DNA of 64,000 bases from Acetobacterium sp. KB-1 (lineage in GTDB: Bacteria; Bacillota; Clostridia; Eubacteriales; Eubacteriaceae): assembly GCF_003260995.1 (NCBI RefSeq), contig NZ_CP030040.1, positions 1,587,736 to 1,651,735 of the forward strand, in the 5' to 3' direction. Below are positions 52,745 to 61,097 of this stretch, one piece after another (positions within the stretch are counted from its first letter, which is position 1; every line of letters begins with the position of its first letter). The notes under the pieces are model-generated. The model saw only the letters and a program-made list of their open reading frames with translations, was not told where the DNA came from and did no database searches. The position numbers and the translations under genes are program-made.

Positions 52745-53812
52745 TTATCGAAACAGTTCGATGGCCTGGGGTTTTTGAATTTTGACAATTTGAGCCTTGC
52801 CGATTTTTTCCAGGGCACAAATGTAAAGCGAGTCATTCTCAAACTTTTTGTCCGTAAACAAGATTTCCTGAACCTTGTCCAGAGGCATTTTGGGAAGCTC
52901 AGTGGGCAACCCGTAATTCTCCAGGATTTCGATAATATTCGTGTAGGTGTCCTTCTGACTGATCCCTTCTGCTACCGTTTTCTTCGTGATCTGTGCCATC
53001 CCAATGGCAACCGCTTCACCGTGGGAATATTTTTTAAATTTAAAATAAGATTCCACTACATGGCCGATGGTATGGCCAAAATTTAGAATCCGCCGCAGTC
53101 CCTGTTCATGCTCATCAGTCTGAACCACATCCCGTTTAATCTGACAGCATTTGGCAATGATCTCTTCCATATCTTCAACCAAATCCTCATAATAGGCATA
53201 CCCCATCAGTTTGACAAAAAGCGGGGCACTACTGATACAACCGTACTTGATGACCTCGGCCATACCATCAATCATATAATGATCTTCAAGGGTTTCTAAA
53301 AATAAGGGGTCAATGATAACGGCTTTAGGCTGATGAAAAGCACCGACCAGATTTTTGCCATAATCTAGATCAATCCCGACTTTTCCGCCGACACTGCTGT
53401 CAACCTGTGCCAACAATGATGTCGGTACCTGGATCAAATCAATGCCGCGGAGATAGGTTGCCGCGCAAAAACCGCCCAAATCCCCAACGACGCCACCGCC
53501 CAGGGTTAAAATAGCATCACTGCGGGTGATATTACATTTAACCAGTTCGTCATATATTTCGGCGGTTTGCGACAGGCACTTGCTTGCCTCGCCTGGAGGA
53601 ATGACAATGCTGTAAACCTTGGGACCAGCCTGACGAACCTGACGTTCCACATCGCTTAAATACTCTTTTGCTACATTTTTATCGGTGATAATCACCACCT
53701 TGTGATACTGGGAAAAGAGCGCCTTCATTTGGGCCAGCCGCCCTTTAATGCCTTTTTCGATGATAATGGGGTACTGGTGCATATTCTCTGTTTTGCAAAT
53801 TAATTCCTTCAT
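52745..53812 (-). CDS. aroB: 3-dehydroquinate synthase
   Basis: NAD-dependent second enzyme of the shikimate pathway, 355 residues. Visible motifs are IPPGEASKCLSQTAEIYDELV, TLGGGVVGDLGGFCAATYLRGIDLIQVPTSLLAQVDSSVGGK and the metal histidines in RRILNFGHTIGHVVE and YSHGEAVAIGM. GGAGCC lies before the ATG. A perfect TATAAT about 40 bases upstream suggests a promoter. Confidence 0.95.
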   Translation of the reverse strand: MKELICKTENMHQYPIIIEKGIKGRLAQMKALFSQYHKVVIITDKNVAKEYLSDVERQVRQAGPKVYSIVIPPGEASKCLSQTAEIYDELVKCNITRSDAILTLGGGVVGDLGGFCAATYLRGIDLIQVPTSLLAQVDSSVGGKVGIDLDYGKNLVGAFHQPKAVIIDPLFLETLEDHYMIDGMAEVIKYGCISSAPLFVKLMGYAYYEDLVEDMEEIIAKCCQIKRDVVQTDEHEQGLRRILNFGHTIGHVVESYFKFKKYSHGEAVAIGMAQITKKTVAEGISQKDTYTNIIEILENYGLPTELPKMPLDKVQEILFTDKKFENDSLYICALEKIGKAQIVKIQKPQAIELFR

Positions 53813-53956
53813 TTTCTCGGCTCCTTTAAAATCTTAACCTCTATTATATCATAGTTTTTTCAATTTAAAACCATAAAGCATTGTCCTGGGATTTTTAAAT
53901 GGTTTAGTTGTGTTAACACCTGTCTCCATTGTAAAGACAGATTTGTTTACAAAAGA

Positions 53957-53976
53957 ACCGTCTTATATAAGACGGT
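53957..53976 (-). terminator. 20-bp perfect palindrome, likely terminator, copy 1
   Basis: ACCGTCTTATATAAGACGGT is a perfect palindrome, and on the minus strand it is followed by TTCTTTTG. A near copy lies at 54112-54131, across element B. It probably ends transcripts of the nucleoside transporter operon. Confidence 0.65.
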
Positions 53977-54002
53977 TAAACTATAAACATCGTACCAACG
54001 CA

Positions 54003-54098
54003 GTACCGACAATTATTAATCTGATTGTACGCATCGGGGCGAACACGGCATAGCCTGTTCGATCCCGCGGCGAACAATAGATTAAAATTGATCGGTAC
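54003..54098. mobile_element. Short inverted-repeat element B (MITE-like)
   Basis: A 96-bp element with terminal inverted repeats GTACCGACAATTATTAATCT and AGATTAAAATTGATCGGTAC. The inner 37 bases (54028-54064) match the reverse complement of element A in 35 positions. Flanked by two copies of the ACCGTCTTATATAAGACGGT hairpin sequence. Confidence 0.75.
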
Positions 54099-54111
54099 GG
54101 CAATTTATTCA

Positions 54112-54131
54112 ACGGTCTTATATAAGACGGT
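54112..54131. repeat. Palindromic hairpin, copy 2
   Basis: ACGGTCTTATATAAGACGGT, one base different from 53957-53976. It lies 10 bases past the permease stop at 54141 but has no T-run on the minus strand. Confidence 0.65.
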
Positions 54132-54140
54132 CTTTTCTTT

Positions 54141-55073
54141 TTATCGGTCTTCCTTGAAATAGTTTTTACCCAGCCAGGCTGGTTCTTTTTTGTTGCTGCT
54201 CTTTCGCATCGAGGTAAAGATCAAAACAAATACTGTTGCCAAATAAGGCAGGGCCGTGAAGAAGTAAATTGAAACTGGCAGGGTATATTGCTGGAGCCAA
54301 AAACTGGCAATATCCAAAGCGCCAAAGAAATAGGCCCCCAATAAAGCTTTGCCGGGATTCCACATCGCAAAGATAACCAGTGCTACCGCAATCCACCCTC
54401 GTCCGCTGACGACATTAACCGGATAAATACTGATGTAAACCAGGGATAAAAAGGCTCCACCCAGGCCACACAGTGCTCCACAAAGGGCAATATTAAAATA
54501 TTTATACTTATCCACGGGAATTCCGCTGGCGTCAGCCGCGACCGGATTTTCACCAACCATCCGGGTATTTAAGCCCCACTTGGTTTTATAAAGGTAAACA
54601 TAAATGGCAATCACCAGTAGATAAGAAAAATAAACATAAACACTTTGGTTAAAAAAGATCTGACCAACGTATGGAATATCCCCAAAAATCGGCAGCTTGA
54701 TCGGCGCAAAAAATGTGGTAATCGCTTCCGGCACTTTTTTCCCGACAAAGTTCTTGCCAAAGAAGGCGGCAAAGCCAACCCCAAAAATACTAAGCGTCAG
54801 CCCGGTAACTACCTGATTAGCCTTTAAGCTAATCGTCAGAAAGCCATAAATCAGAGCCCCGCAGGCCCCGGCAATGGCTGCGCAGAGCACCGCGATGTAG
54901 GGATTGCCAAAGGTAAACCCGGCAATAAAACCAACCACCGCCCCCATTTGCATCATCCCTTCCACCCCAAGATTAAGGTGGCCGACTTTTTCTGAAATAA
55001 TTTCTCCCAGAGTCGCATAAAGCAAACAGGTTCCGGCCTTAACCGCAGCCGTTAAGAAAAAAACAAATTCCAT
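54141..55073 (-). CDS. Nucleoside ABC transporter permease (BmpC/NupQ type)
   Basis: A 310-residue membrane protein with about eight to ten helices. The motif ATLGEIISEKVGHLNLGVEGMMQMGAV is the family's conserved segment, which meets the ATPase. LGLGGAFLSLVYIS-like glycine-rich regions follow. Its start overlaps the upstream permease stop (TAATG). Paired with the next permease, it forms the channel of a BMP-type nucleoside importer. Confidence 0.9.
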   Translation of the reverse strand: MEFVFFLTAAVKAGTCLLYATLGEIISEKVGHLNLGVEGMMQMGAVVGFIAGFTFGNPYIAVLCAAIAGACGALIYGFLTISLKANQVVTGLTLSIFGVGFAAFFGKNFVGKKVPEAITTFFAPIKLPIFGDIPYVGQIFFNQSVYVYFSYLLVIAIYVYLYKTKWGLNTRMVGENPVAADASGIPVDKYKYFNIALCGALCGLGGAFLSLVYISIYPVNVVSGRGWIAVALVIFAMWNPGKALLGAYFFGALDIASFWLQQYTLPVSIYFFTALPYLATVFVLIFTSMRKSSNKKEPAWLGKNYFKEDR

Positions 55074-56137
55074 TATGCCACCTCACGTTTATTTTTATCG
55101 GAAACAAAGCGGTACTGCAAGATAAACTCGCTGCCCAAAATAAAAAACAGAATGATCGCCTGAATCATTTCTGCCACCGAACCGGGAATCTGGAAGGCGG
55201 TTTGAATATACGAGGCACCCTGCAACAATACCGCAAAGGCAAAGGAATTAACGACTACAAAGGGCACCTTGAGTCCTGAAAGCCAGGCTACGATAATGGC
55301 TGTGAAACCCAAACCGCCAGTGATTTGAGTTGATAACGCCCCGCTGACACCCGTGGTTTGCATCATCCCGACCACACCGCATAAACCGCCGCTAACAAGA
55401 GCGGCGATCATAATGGTTTTAGTGACATTAATACCGATGTATCGGGCGGTATTTTCACTTTCGCCCAAAACAGAAATTTCAAATCCGATTTTTGATCGGT
55501 TCATAAAATAATACATCGCCAGAACAATAATAACTGCCATCAAGATACTTAAATTAAAACCACTGACACCGGGTAGTAAAGCATTGGGAGGAAGATTAGC
55601 TATTTTAGGCATCCCACTGGCTGCCGGATCCTTCCAGAAATCGTATTGCAATGCAGTTACCAGTGTTAACGCGATATAGTTTAACATCAGCGTAAACAGC
55701 GTTTCATTGGTTCCAAAACGGGCTTTTAAAAAAGCTGGAACCATCAGCCAAACGGCGCCAAATAAAAAAGAAACGACACTCATCAACATCAGCATAATTG
55801 GTAGCGGCAGATCCGGCAGTAGCCGGACTACCAATGTGGTTCCGACTGCCCCCATCAGAAACTGACCTTCAGCACCGATATTCCAAAAGCGCATTTTAAA
55901 GGCAACCATTACCCCCAAAGAGAGCACCAGCAGCGGTACCATTTTCTCGATCGTGGCAGCAAAACGATACACCGAGCCAAAACAGCCCTGAATAATCCCA
56001 AGATATAACTCAAAGGGATTGGCTCCGGCAACCAGAACAAGGATTGAGGCCAAGGCCAACGCTGCTAATACAGCCGACAGCCGAACAACTATTTTTTCCC
56101 GGGTTTTGGGAAGATCTTTCTTTACGATATGGAGCAT
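55073..56137 (-). CDS. Nucleoside ABC transporter permease (BmpB/NupP type)
   Basis: A 354-residue permease, larger partner of the channel. MKMRFWNIGAEGQFLMGAVG is the conserved coupling segment and GFTAIIVAWLSGLKVPFVVV is typical. About ten membrane helices. It overlaps the ATPase gene by 16 bases. Confidence 0.9.
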   Translation of the reverse strand: MLHIVKKDLPKTREKIVVRLSAVLAALALASILVLVAGANPFELYLGIIQGCFGSVYRFAATIEKMVPLLVLSLGVMVAFKMRFWNIGAEGQFLMGAVGTTLVVRLLPDLPLPIMLMLMSVVSFLFGAVWLMVPAFLKARFGTNETLFTLMLNYIALTLVTALQYDFWKDPAASGMPKIANLPPNALLPGVSGFNLSILMAVIIVLAMYYFMNRSKIGFEISVLGESENTARYIGINVTKTIMIAALVSGGLCGVVGMMQTTGVSGALSTQITGGLGFTAIIVAWLSGLKVPFVVVNSFAFAVLLQGASYIQTAFQIPGSVAEMIQAIILFFILGSEFILQYRFVSDKNKREVA

Positions 56138-57660
56138 GCTTGTTCTCCTTCACTAATAACCCCGGACATCATTAATCCAATGGCTTCTTTGGTGGTTTTT
56201 CGCGGATCCACAATCCCTGTTACCCGACCTTCACAAATAACTAAAATGCGATCACAAAGACTCATCAGAACGTCCAAATCCTCGCCCACATAAATGATCG
56301 GTTTCATTTTAACTTTTTGCTCATTGAGCAGCTCATAAATAATTTGAGAAGAACCTACATCCAGACCTCTGGTGGCGTAAGCCGTCACCATCAGTTTCGG
56401 TTCCAGTTCAATTTCCCGACCCAACAAGACCTTTTGAATATTCCCGCCAGAGAGCAAACTGACGGCATGATTTTCAATCGCGGGGGTGGACACGTTAAGG
56501 CGTTCAACCAGGGCTTCGGCCTTGTCCCGGGAAACAACCCGAGAAATTCCCAGCCCTTTTTTGTTGCGGTAATCTTTTAATAAAACATTATCAATAATAT
56601 CCATCGAAGAAACCAGACCCATTCCTAAACGGTCCTCAGGAACGAAGCTCAGACTAATTCCCATCTGACTGATTTTTTCGGGATTCTTGCCGACGATGTT
56701 TTCGCCTTCAAAAATAATCTCACCGGATTTGATATGATAAAGACCAGCGATACTCTCACATAGTTCTTTCTGGCCGCTACCGGCAATGCCGGCGACGCCG
56801 AGAATTTCCCCAGCATAGAGGTCAAAACTGACGTGATCAAGAATATTGACCTTATTTCGATCGATGGCGGTGATATCTTTCACTTCTAGCGCCTTTTCTC
56901 CCCGTTTTACCGCAACATAGGGAACATTAAGCTCCATCATATCGCCAACCATCATCCCGGCCAGTTCCTGCGGCGTGGTTTCTGCTTTATTAACTGTTTG
57001 AATGGTCGTGCCCTTACGCATAATGGTAATCCGATCGCTGATTTCCATAACCTCTTCTAGTTTATGAGTAATAATAATCACTGAACAGCCTGTTGCCACC
57101 ATCTTCTTAACAATTTCAAAGAGATTCTTAATTTCCTGGGGAGTTAGTACTGCCGTGGGTTCATCCAATATTAGAATATCAGCCCCCCGATACAGGACTT
57201 TGAAGATTTCCAGACTCTGCTTTTCGGCAACCGACATTTCATAGACCTTTTTATTGGGATTAATGTCCATTCCCAATTGGGCAATCAATTTCCCCATCTC
57301 ATCTAAAATCTTTTTCTTATTTAAAAAAGGGGTTGTTTTACGACTGCCGGCGGCCACATTTTCCATTGCTGAAAAAGCATCGACCAACTTGTAGTGCTGA
57401 GGCAACATCCCAATTCCCAAGTCCAGGGCAATCTTGGGGGAACTGATACTAACACGTTGGCCCTTCACTTCGATCTGCCCTTCATCCGGCATATAAATGC
57501 CATTTAGAACATTCATCAGTGAACTTTTGCCCGCTCCGTTCTCTCCTAAGATGGCATGCACTTCTCCCTTTTTTAATGAAAATTCCACATGATCCAGGGC
57601 TTTGACCTTACCAAAAACCTTTGTGATGTTTTCCATTTTAACCACATAATCATTATTCAT
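56122..57660 (-). CDS. Nucleoside ABC transporter ATP-binding protein (NupO type)
   Basis: A 512-residue double-ATPase of the sugar/nucleoside importer class. The first domain has Walker A LGENGAGKSSLMN and Walker B ADILILDEPTAVLTPQE. The second has a degenerate GIAGSGQKELCES loop and signature LLSGGNIQKVLLGRE. Asymmetry between the two sites is normal for this class. Powers the two permeases downstream. Confidence 0.93.
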   Translation of the reverse strand: MNNDYVVKMENITKVFGKVKALDHVEFSLKKGEVHAILGENGAGKSSLMNVLNGIYMPDEGQIEVKGQRVSISSPKIALDLGIGMLPQHYKLVDAFSAMENVAAGSRKTTPFLNKKKILDEMGKLIAQLGMDINPNKKVYEMSVAEKQSLEIFKVLYRGADILILDEPTAVLTPQEIKNLFEIVKKMVATGCSVIIITHKLEEVMEISDRITIMRKGTTIQTVNKAETTPQELAGMMVGDMMELNVPYVAVKRGEKALEVKDITAIDRNKVNILDHVSFDLYAGEILGVAGIAGSGQKELCESIAGLYHIKSGEIIFEGENIVGKNPEKISQMGISLSFVPEDRLGMGLVSSMDIIDNVLLKDYRNKKGLGISRVVSRDKAEALVERLNVSTPAIENHAVSLLSGGNIQKVLLGREIELEPKLMVTAYATRGLDVGSSQIIYELLNEQKVKMKPIIYVGEDLDVLMSLCDRILVICEGRVTGIVDPRKTTKEAIGLMMSGVISEGEQACSIS

Positions 57661-57683
57661 GCTTTCACCTTTACTAAAAATAG

Positions 57684-57709
57684 CGGACAGAGTCAGAAGA
57701 CTCTGTCCG
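57684..57709 (-). terminator. Hairpin between the binding protein and ATPase genes
   Basis: An 11-bp perfect stem (CGGACAGAGTC) with a 4-base loop, then CTATTTTTAG on the minus strand. Partial termination here would give more binding protein than transporter, as is common in such operons. Confidence 0.75.
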
Positions 57710-57723
57710 TTAACCCATTTGTA

Positions 57724-58818
57724 TTATTTTAAACTACCAACAACATTATCAACAAACCAGTCCATGCTTAACTGCGCTTCATCTGTCAGAGTAGTTCCAA
57801 CCGGTACTTTTACAGTGCCGCTCTGATCTTTTAATTCGCCCGCAAAAATTACCAGCTCACCTGATTTAATGGCGGCTTCAGCGGTGTCAATCTGACCTTG
57901 AGCCGTTCCTGGCGCCAAGGTTGTCAGTTCATCCAGTAGGACGATCCCATCAGTCATACCACCCCAGTATTGCTGCGATTTCCAGGTTCCGTCAATGACT
58001 GATGAAACCGAATCGGTATAATAACCGCTAAAATCCCAAAGTGGAGCCGTCATATAGACTTCTGGCATACTTTGTGCCGCACTTAAATCATAACCAATCG
58101 ATAATTTACCCGCTTCTTTAGCCGCTTCCATAGTTGCTGTTGAATCCTGATGCTGAGCGGTTACATCACAACCTTGTTGGATCAGCGCTTCGGCGGCTGC
58201 TTTTTCAACAGTTGGATCATACCAGGTGTTGGTCCAGGAAACATTAACAGTGGCTGCCGGATTTACCGATTTTACACCCAATGCAAAGGCATTGATACCA
58301 CGAATTACTTCGGGAATTGGCATCGCTGCTACATAAGCAATTTTATTCGTCTTAGTTGTTAAGCCGGCGACAATTCCGGAAAGGTAACGTGGTTCTTCAA
58401 TTTTTCCAAAGTAAGTCCCCATATTATCAGACGTCATATAACCTGAACAGTGTTCAAATTTAACATCAGGGAATTCTTCGGCTGCTTCAACCATTCCATC
58501 CATAAAACCATAGCTGGTTCCAAAAATAATGGTACATCCCTGATCAACCATATCTCTAATGGTTGAAATAACAGCGCTTTTTTCTTCTGGTACATTTTCT
58601 TTAACGATGGTTTCAACCTTACCGTCTAAGTTTTCTACCATTTTTGCCCGGCCATTGTCATGAGCTTGTGACCAACCGCCATCATCTGCTGGTCCAACAT
58701 AGATAAAACCAACCTTTGTAACCTCAGCTTTACCTGATGTCGCTCCTGAACTGCATCCGGCTACACTTACAACCAATAAAACCAGTGTAAGCATCAATAC
58801 TCCCAATCTTTTTTTCAT
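57724..58818 (-). CDS. BMP-family nucleoside-binding lipoprotein
   Basis: A 364-residue solute-binding lipoprotein of the BMP/PnrA family. The signal peptide ends in the lipobox VSVAGCSSG (Cys about residue 22). Ligand-binding segments include KVGFIYVGPADDGGWSQAHDNGR, and later FGTSYGFMDG and AVASQHQDSTATME-like strands. I chose the ATG at 58818 with AGGAGGAAG upstream; the longer frame is spurious. It is the first gene of the transporter operon. Confidence 0.93.
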   Translation of the reverse strand: MKKRLGVLMLTLVLLVVSVAGCSSGATSGKAEVTKVGFIYVGPADDGGWSQAHDNGRAKMVENLDGKVETIVKENVPEEKSAVISTIRDMVDQGCTIIFGTSYGFMDGMVEAAEEFPDVKFEHCSGYMTSDNMGTYFGKIEEPRYLSGIVAGLTTKTNKIAYVAAMPIPEVIRGINAFALGVKSVNPAATVNVSWTNTWYDPTVEKAAAEALIQQGCDVTAQHQDSTATMEAAKEAGKLSIGYDLSAAQSMPEVYMTAPLWDFSGYYTDSVSSVIDGTWKSQQYWGGMTDGIVLLDELTTLAPGTAQGQIDTAEAAIKSGELVIFAGELKDQSGTVKVPVGTTLTDEAQLSMDWFVDNVVGSLK

Positions 58819-58881
58819 TCTCTTCCTCCTATTTCTAATCTGGTTTAGAACCATCGGATAAACAGTCCTACCCACACTAGT

Positions 58882-58910
58882 ATTTTAACTAAAAAACATC
58901 TAAAATGCAA
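58882..58910 (-). promoter_or_regulatory. Promoter of the nucleoside transporter operon
   Basis: Minus strand TTGCAT (58905-58910), 17 bases, TAAAAT (58882-58887), about 65 bases before the binding protein start. I see no purine riboswitch in the leader. Confidence 0.55.
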
Positions 58911-58953
58911 TCTAAAAAAGTTGAATAAATCGGTCGTCTAAGCCATGTTTCTA

Positions 58954-58982
58954 TTGCAATGCGTTGGTTAATTCGGTATTAT
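58954..58982 (+). promoter_or_regulatory. Promoter of the MarR gene
   Basis: TTGCAA (58954-58959), 17 bases, TATTAT (58977-58982), about 70 bases before the TTG start. Divergent from the transporter promoter. Confidence 0.5.
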
Positions 58983-59054
58983 TATATGTAACCGTGGTGA
59001 ATCGGATTCTTCACCCTGTTAAATGGTAGATTTCGTATTGAAAGGAGTGTCATT

Positions 59055-59678
59055 TTGAAAAAAGAGAAAAAAGCTAAGAAGTTGGACGTCAAAGAAACAA
59101 AAGATTCGAAAAAAGAGACGAAAAAGAAAAGTGCCGCGGAAGAAAAAAAAGAAGGTTCGGTTCAAAAAAAAGAAAAATCAACGGTTCAAAAACCTGAACA
59201 ATCCGATTCTTCCGTAGATCTTGATGCGCTCAAGAAACTGATGATTGATTCTGCTGCTCTTTATCAGGATATTCTTGTTTTACCGCAAACCTTTACAGTC
59301 AATGATGGTTCCTATTCTCTCTATCCTTCTGAACTGAAAGCCCTTGAAATGATCGGCCGATTTTCAGGCATCAATCTGACCCAATTGGCTAATAAATTGG
59401 GAATTTCAAAAAGCGCTATTTCAAAGTGCAGCTCCAAACTACTGGAAAAAGAACTCATAAGAAAAGAAAAATCAGCGGTCAACGTGCGTGAAGTGGTCTT
59501 CACCCTGACCCCCGATGGTCAAGCAATTTTTGATCAACTGGAAACTGTCCATGCCAAACTATTTGCGCCCCTTAATACGGCTTTGAATGGCATCTCACCC
59601 CAGGAAATCAAAGCTCTCCACCGCATCTTCTTAACCATTACTGCAAGCCTTGAGACGATTGTTAAACACCCCAATTGA
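59055..59678 (+). CDS. MarR-type regulator with lysine-rich N-terminal tail
   Basis: A 207-residue protein. The first 55 residues are almost all Lys, Glu and Ser (KKEKKAKKLDVKETKDSKKE), probably disordered and DNA- or RNA-binding by charge. From about residue 65 a MarR winged helix follows: YPSELKALEMIGRFSGINLTQL, ANKLGISKSAISKCSSKLLE and the wing VNVREVVFTLT. The start is a TTG with AAAGGAG 7 bases before. It is divergent from the nucleoside transporter, which it might regulate. Confidence 0.87.
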   Translation: MKKEKKAKKLDVKETKDSKKETKKKSAAEEKKEGSVQKKEKSTVQKPEQSDSSVDLDALKKLMIDSAALYQDILVLPQTFTVNDGSYSLYPSELKALEMIGRFSGINLTQLANKLGISKSAISKCSSKLLEKELIRKEKSAVNVREVVFTLTPDGQAIFDQLETVHAKLFAPLNTALNGISPQEIKALHRIFLTITASLETIVKHPN

Positions 59679-59711
59679 TACAAGCTACTTGTTTTAACAA
59701 CTGATAAAACC

Positions 59712-59778
59712 GTACCGACAATTGTTACATCCTATTATTTGCATCAAGGCAAAAAAGAGATTAACAATTGATCGGCAC
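59712..59778. mobile_element. Short inverted-repeat element C (shortened)
   Basis: A 67-bp relative of elements A and B with terminal repeats GTACCGACAATTGTTACATC and GATTAACAATTGATCGGCAC but only a fragment of the core (GCATCAAGGC). Lies between the convergent MarR and pilO-like genes, where its long hairpin could terminate both. Confidence 0.7.
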
Positions 59779-59813
59779 GGTAATTGTGGTTCTGTTATCG
59801 AATCGCACGGTAT

Positions 59814-60533
59814 TTAGGGCGCTAGCATTTCTTGTGGCTGATACGTTTTTTCTGTCCTCTGATTATCCTGGTTATTTTGCACCACGCCATAGCTTTCGAG
59901 CCTCAGGTGCATCTGTTTTTCAGACCCAGAGCCTTTCTTGATTTCATAGCTGATGACACGAATAACTGGAATTGATTGATTTAATCGATCCAGAAATGCC
60001 ATAAATGTTTCATCATTACCGGTACAAACCACCGTAAATTCACAAGTCGCTAAAAACTTTCCATCCGGTCCTTGAATCGTTTTTTCTTCATTTTCAGTAA
60101 ATTCCGGCGCAATTCTTGCGCCTAGAGGATCATCGATCTGAAGCTTGATCAGTCCAAACTCCAGCGAAGTGAGGCCTACCTCAGCAGTGTCTGCTGTTTT
60201 TGCAACCGCTTCGTAAAGACTGACCGTATCTAAACTTTCCGGCAGGCTATCGTTGGTTATCTTTAACGCTTCACTCATTTCACCCAGTTTTTTTAGATAG
60301 GTTTCCTCCGTCATTTGGTCCGGCAATTCCTGATAATAGCGTACTCTTTTTTCAAGTTCAGCCTTGCTTGCGCCGTAGGCCTGGTATTTAGGAATCACCA
60401 GTAAAGTAACGAAGATGACCAATAGGGCCATTACGACAATCCCTTCCTGAAGCTTTGTTTTACTATTTTTTTGGTGTGCTTCTGGGGCTTTCGGGGTTCT
60501 ATCGCTTAATTGTTTTTCCATCTTTTGATTCAT
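59814..60533 (-). CDS. pilO: Type IV pilus assembly protein PilO-like
   Basis: About 239 residues. A basic cytoplasmic tail (1-30), one membrane helix (IVVMALLVIFVTLLVIPKYQ) and an outer domain with a coiled coil (SKAELEKRVRYYQELPDQM) and a ferredoxin-like fold. This is the PilO layout. It forms the alignment complex with PilN and PilM. ATG at 60533 has GGAGG 8 bases upstream. Last gene of the visible pilus operon. Confidence 0.8.
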   Translation of the reverse strand: MNQKMEKQLSDRTPKAPEAHQKNSKTKLQEGIVVMALLVIFVTLLVIPKYQAYGASKAELEKRVRYYQELPDQMTEETYLKKLGEMSEALKITNDSLPESLDTVSLYEAVAKTADTAEVGLTSLEFGLIKLQIDDPLGARIAPEFTENEEKTIQGPDGKFLATCEFTVVCTGNDETFMAFLDRLNQSIPVIRVISYEIKKGSGSEKQMHLRLESYGVVQNNQDNQRTEKTYQPQEMLAP

Positions 60534-60536
60534 CAC

Positions 60537-61097
60537 TTAAACCTCCGCCACTAGAAGACTTAATGTAAATTCCCACCCGGCTTCCCCGTCCGGCTTAATT
60601 GTGGATACCGCCTCTTTCGTGTTGGTATTAACCATGTTAATTTCTAAAAAGATTTCCAGACCCGTAAGTTTTTCTTTGAATTCCAGGATTTCTTCTTTCT
60701 TTTTTGCTTCACCTGAGACAGACAGTTGGCCATCCCGAAATTCATAATTGGAGAGTTTTATCCCAGCCGGTAGGACCCTGTGAATTTCCTCCACCGTTTG
60801 CAGCGGTAGTCCTTTTCCCTTGTTGATGGCTTCCAAAACGAGACTGCGATGTTTTAACAGCTCTTTTTGCTGGGAAAGATTGGCATAAATCACCTGATAA
60901 TCAGATTTATTTTCAATCAGTGTCTCTACCTTTTTAATCTCTTTCTGATAATGGAGATCCAAACAAGTCAACGCTCCGTAAATAATAAATACTGCTATAA
61001 ATAATCCGATAAAAATCATCTGCACTTTTGTTAGCGTATGCTTCTTTTGTTTTTTCCTTTCTGAAACAACTGGTAATAAGTTCATCTCTAACTTCAT
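60537..61097 (-). CDS. pilN: Type IV pilus assembly protein PilN
   Basis: About 186 residues. The N-terminus EMNLLPVVSERK is the short cytoplasmic motif that docks into PilM. It is followed by one membrane helix (VQMIFIGLFIAVFIIYGALT) and a periplasm-equivalent domain with helix-strand pattern. The ATG at 61097 overlaps the pilM stop (ATGA), which decides the start over a longer frame. Confidence 0.87.
   Translation of the reverse strand: MKLEMNLLPVVSERKKQKKHTLTKVQMIFIGLFIAVFIIYGALTCLDLHYQKEIKKVETLIENKSDYQVIYANLSQQKELLKHRSLVLEAINKGKGLPLQTVEEIHRVLPAGIKLSNYEFRDGQLSVSGEAKKKEEILEFKEKLTGLEIFLEINMVNTNTKEAVSTIKPDGEAGWEFTLSLLVAEV

Noticed and set aside
58819-59054. Purine riboswitch ahead of the nucleoside transporter
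   Set aside because: The conserved loop sequences of the purine aptamer are absent by eye.
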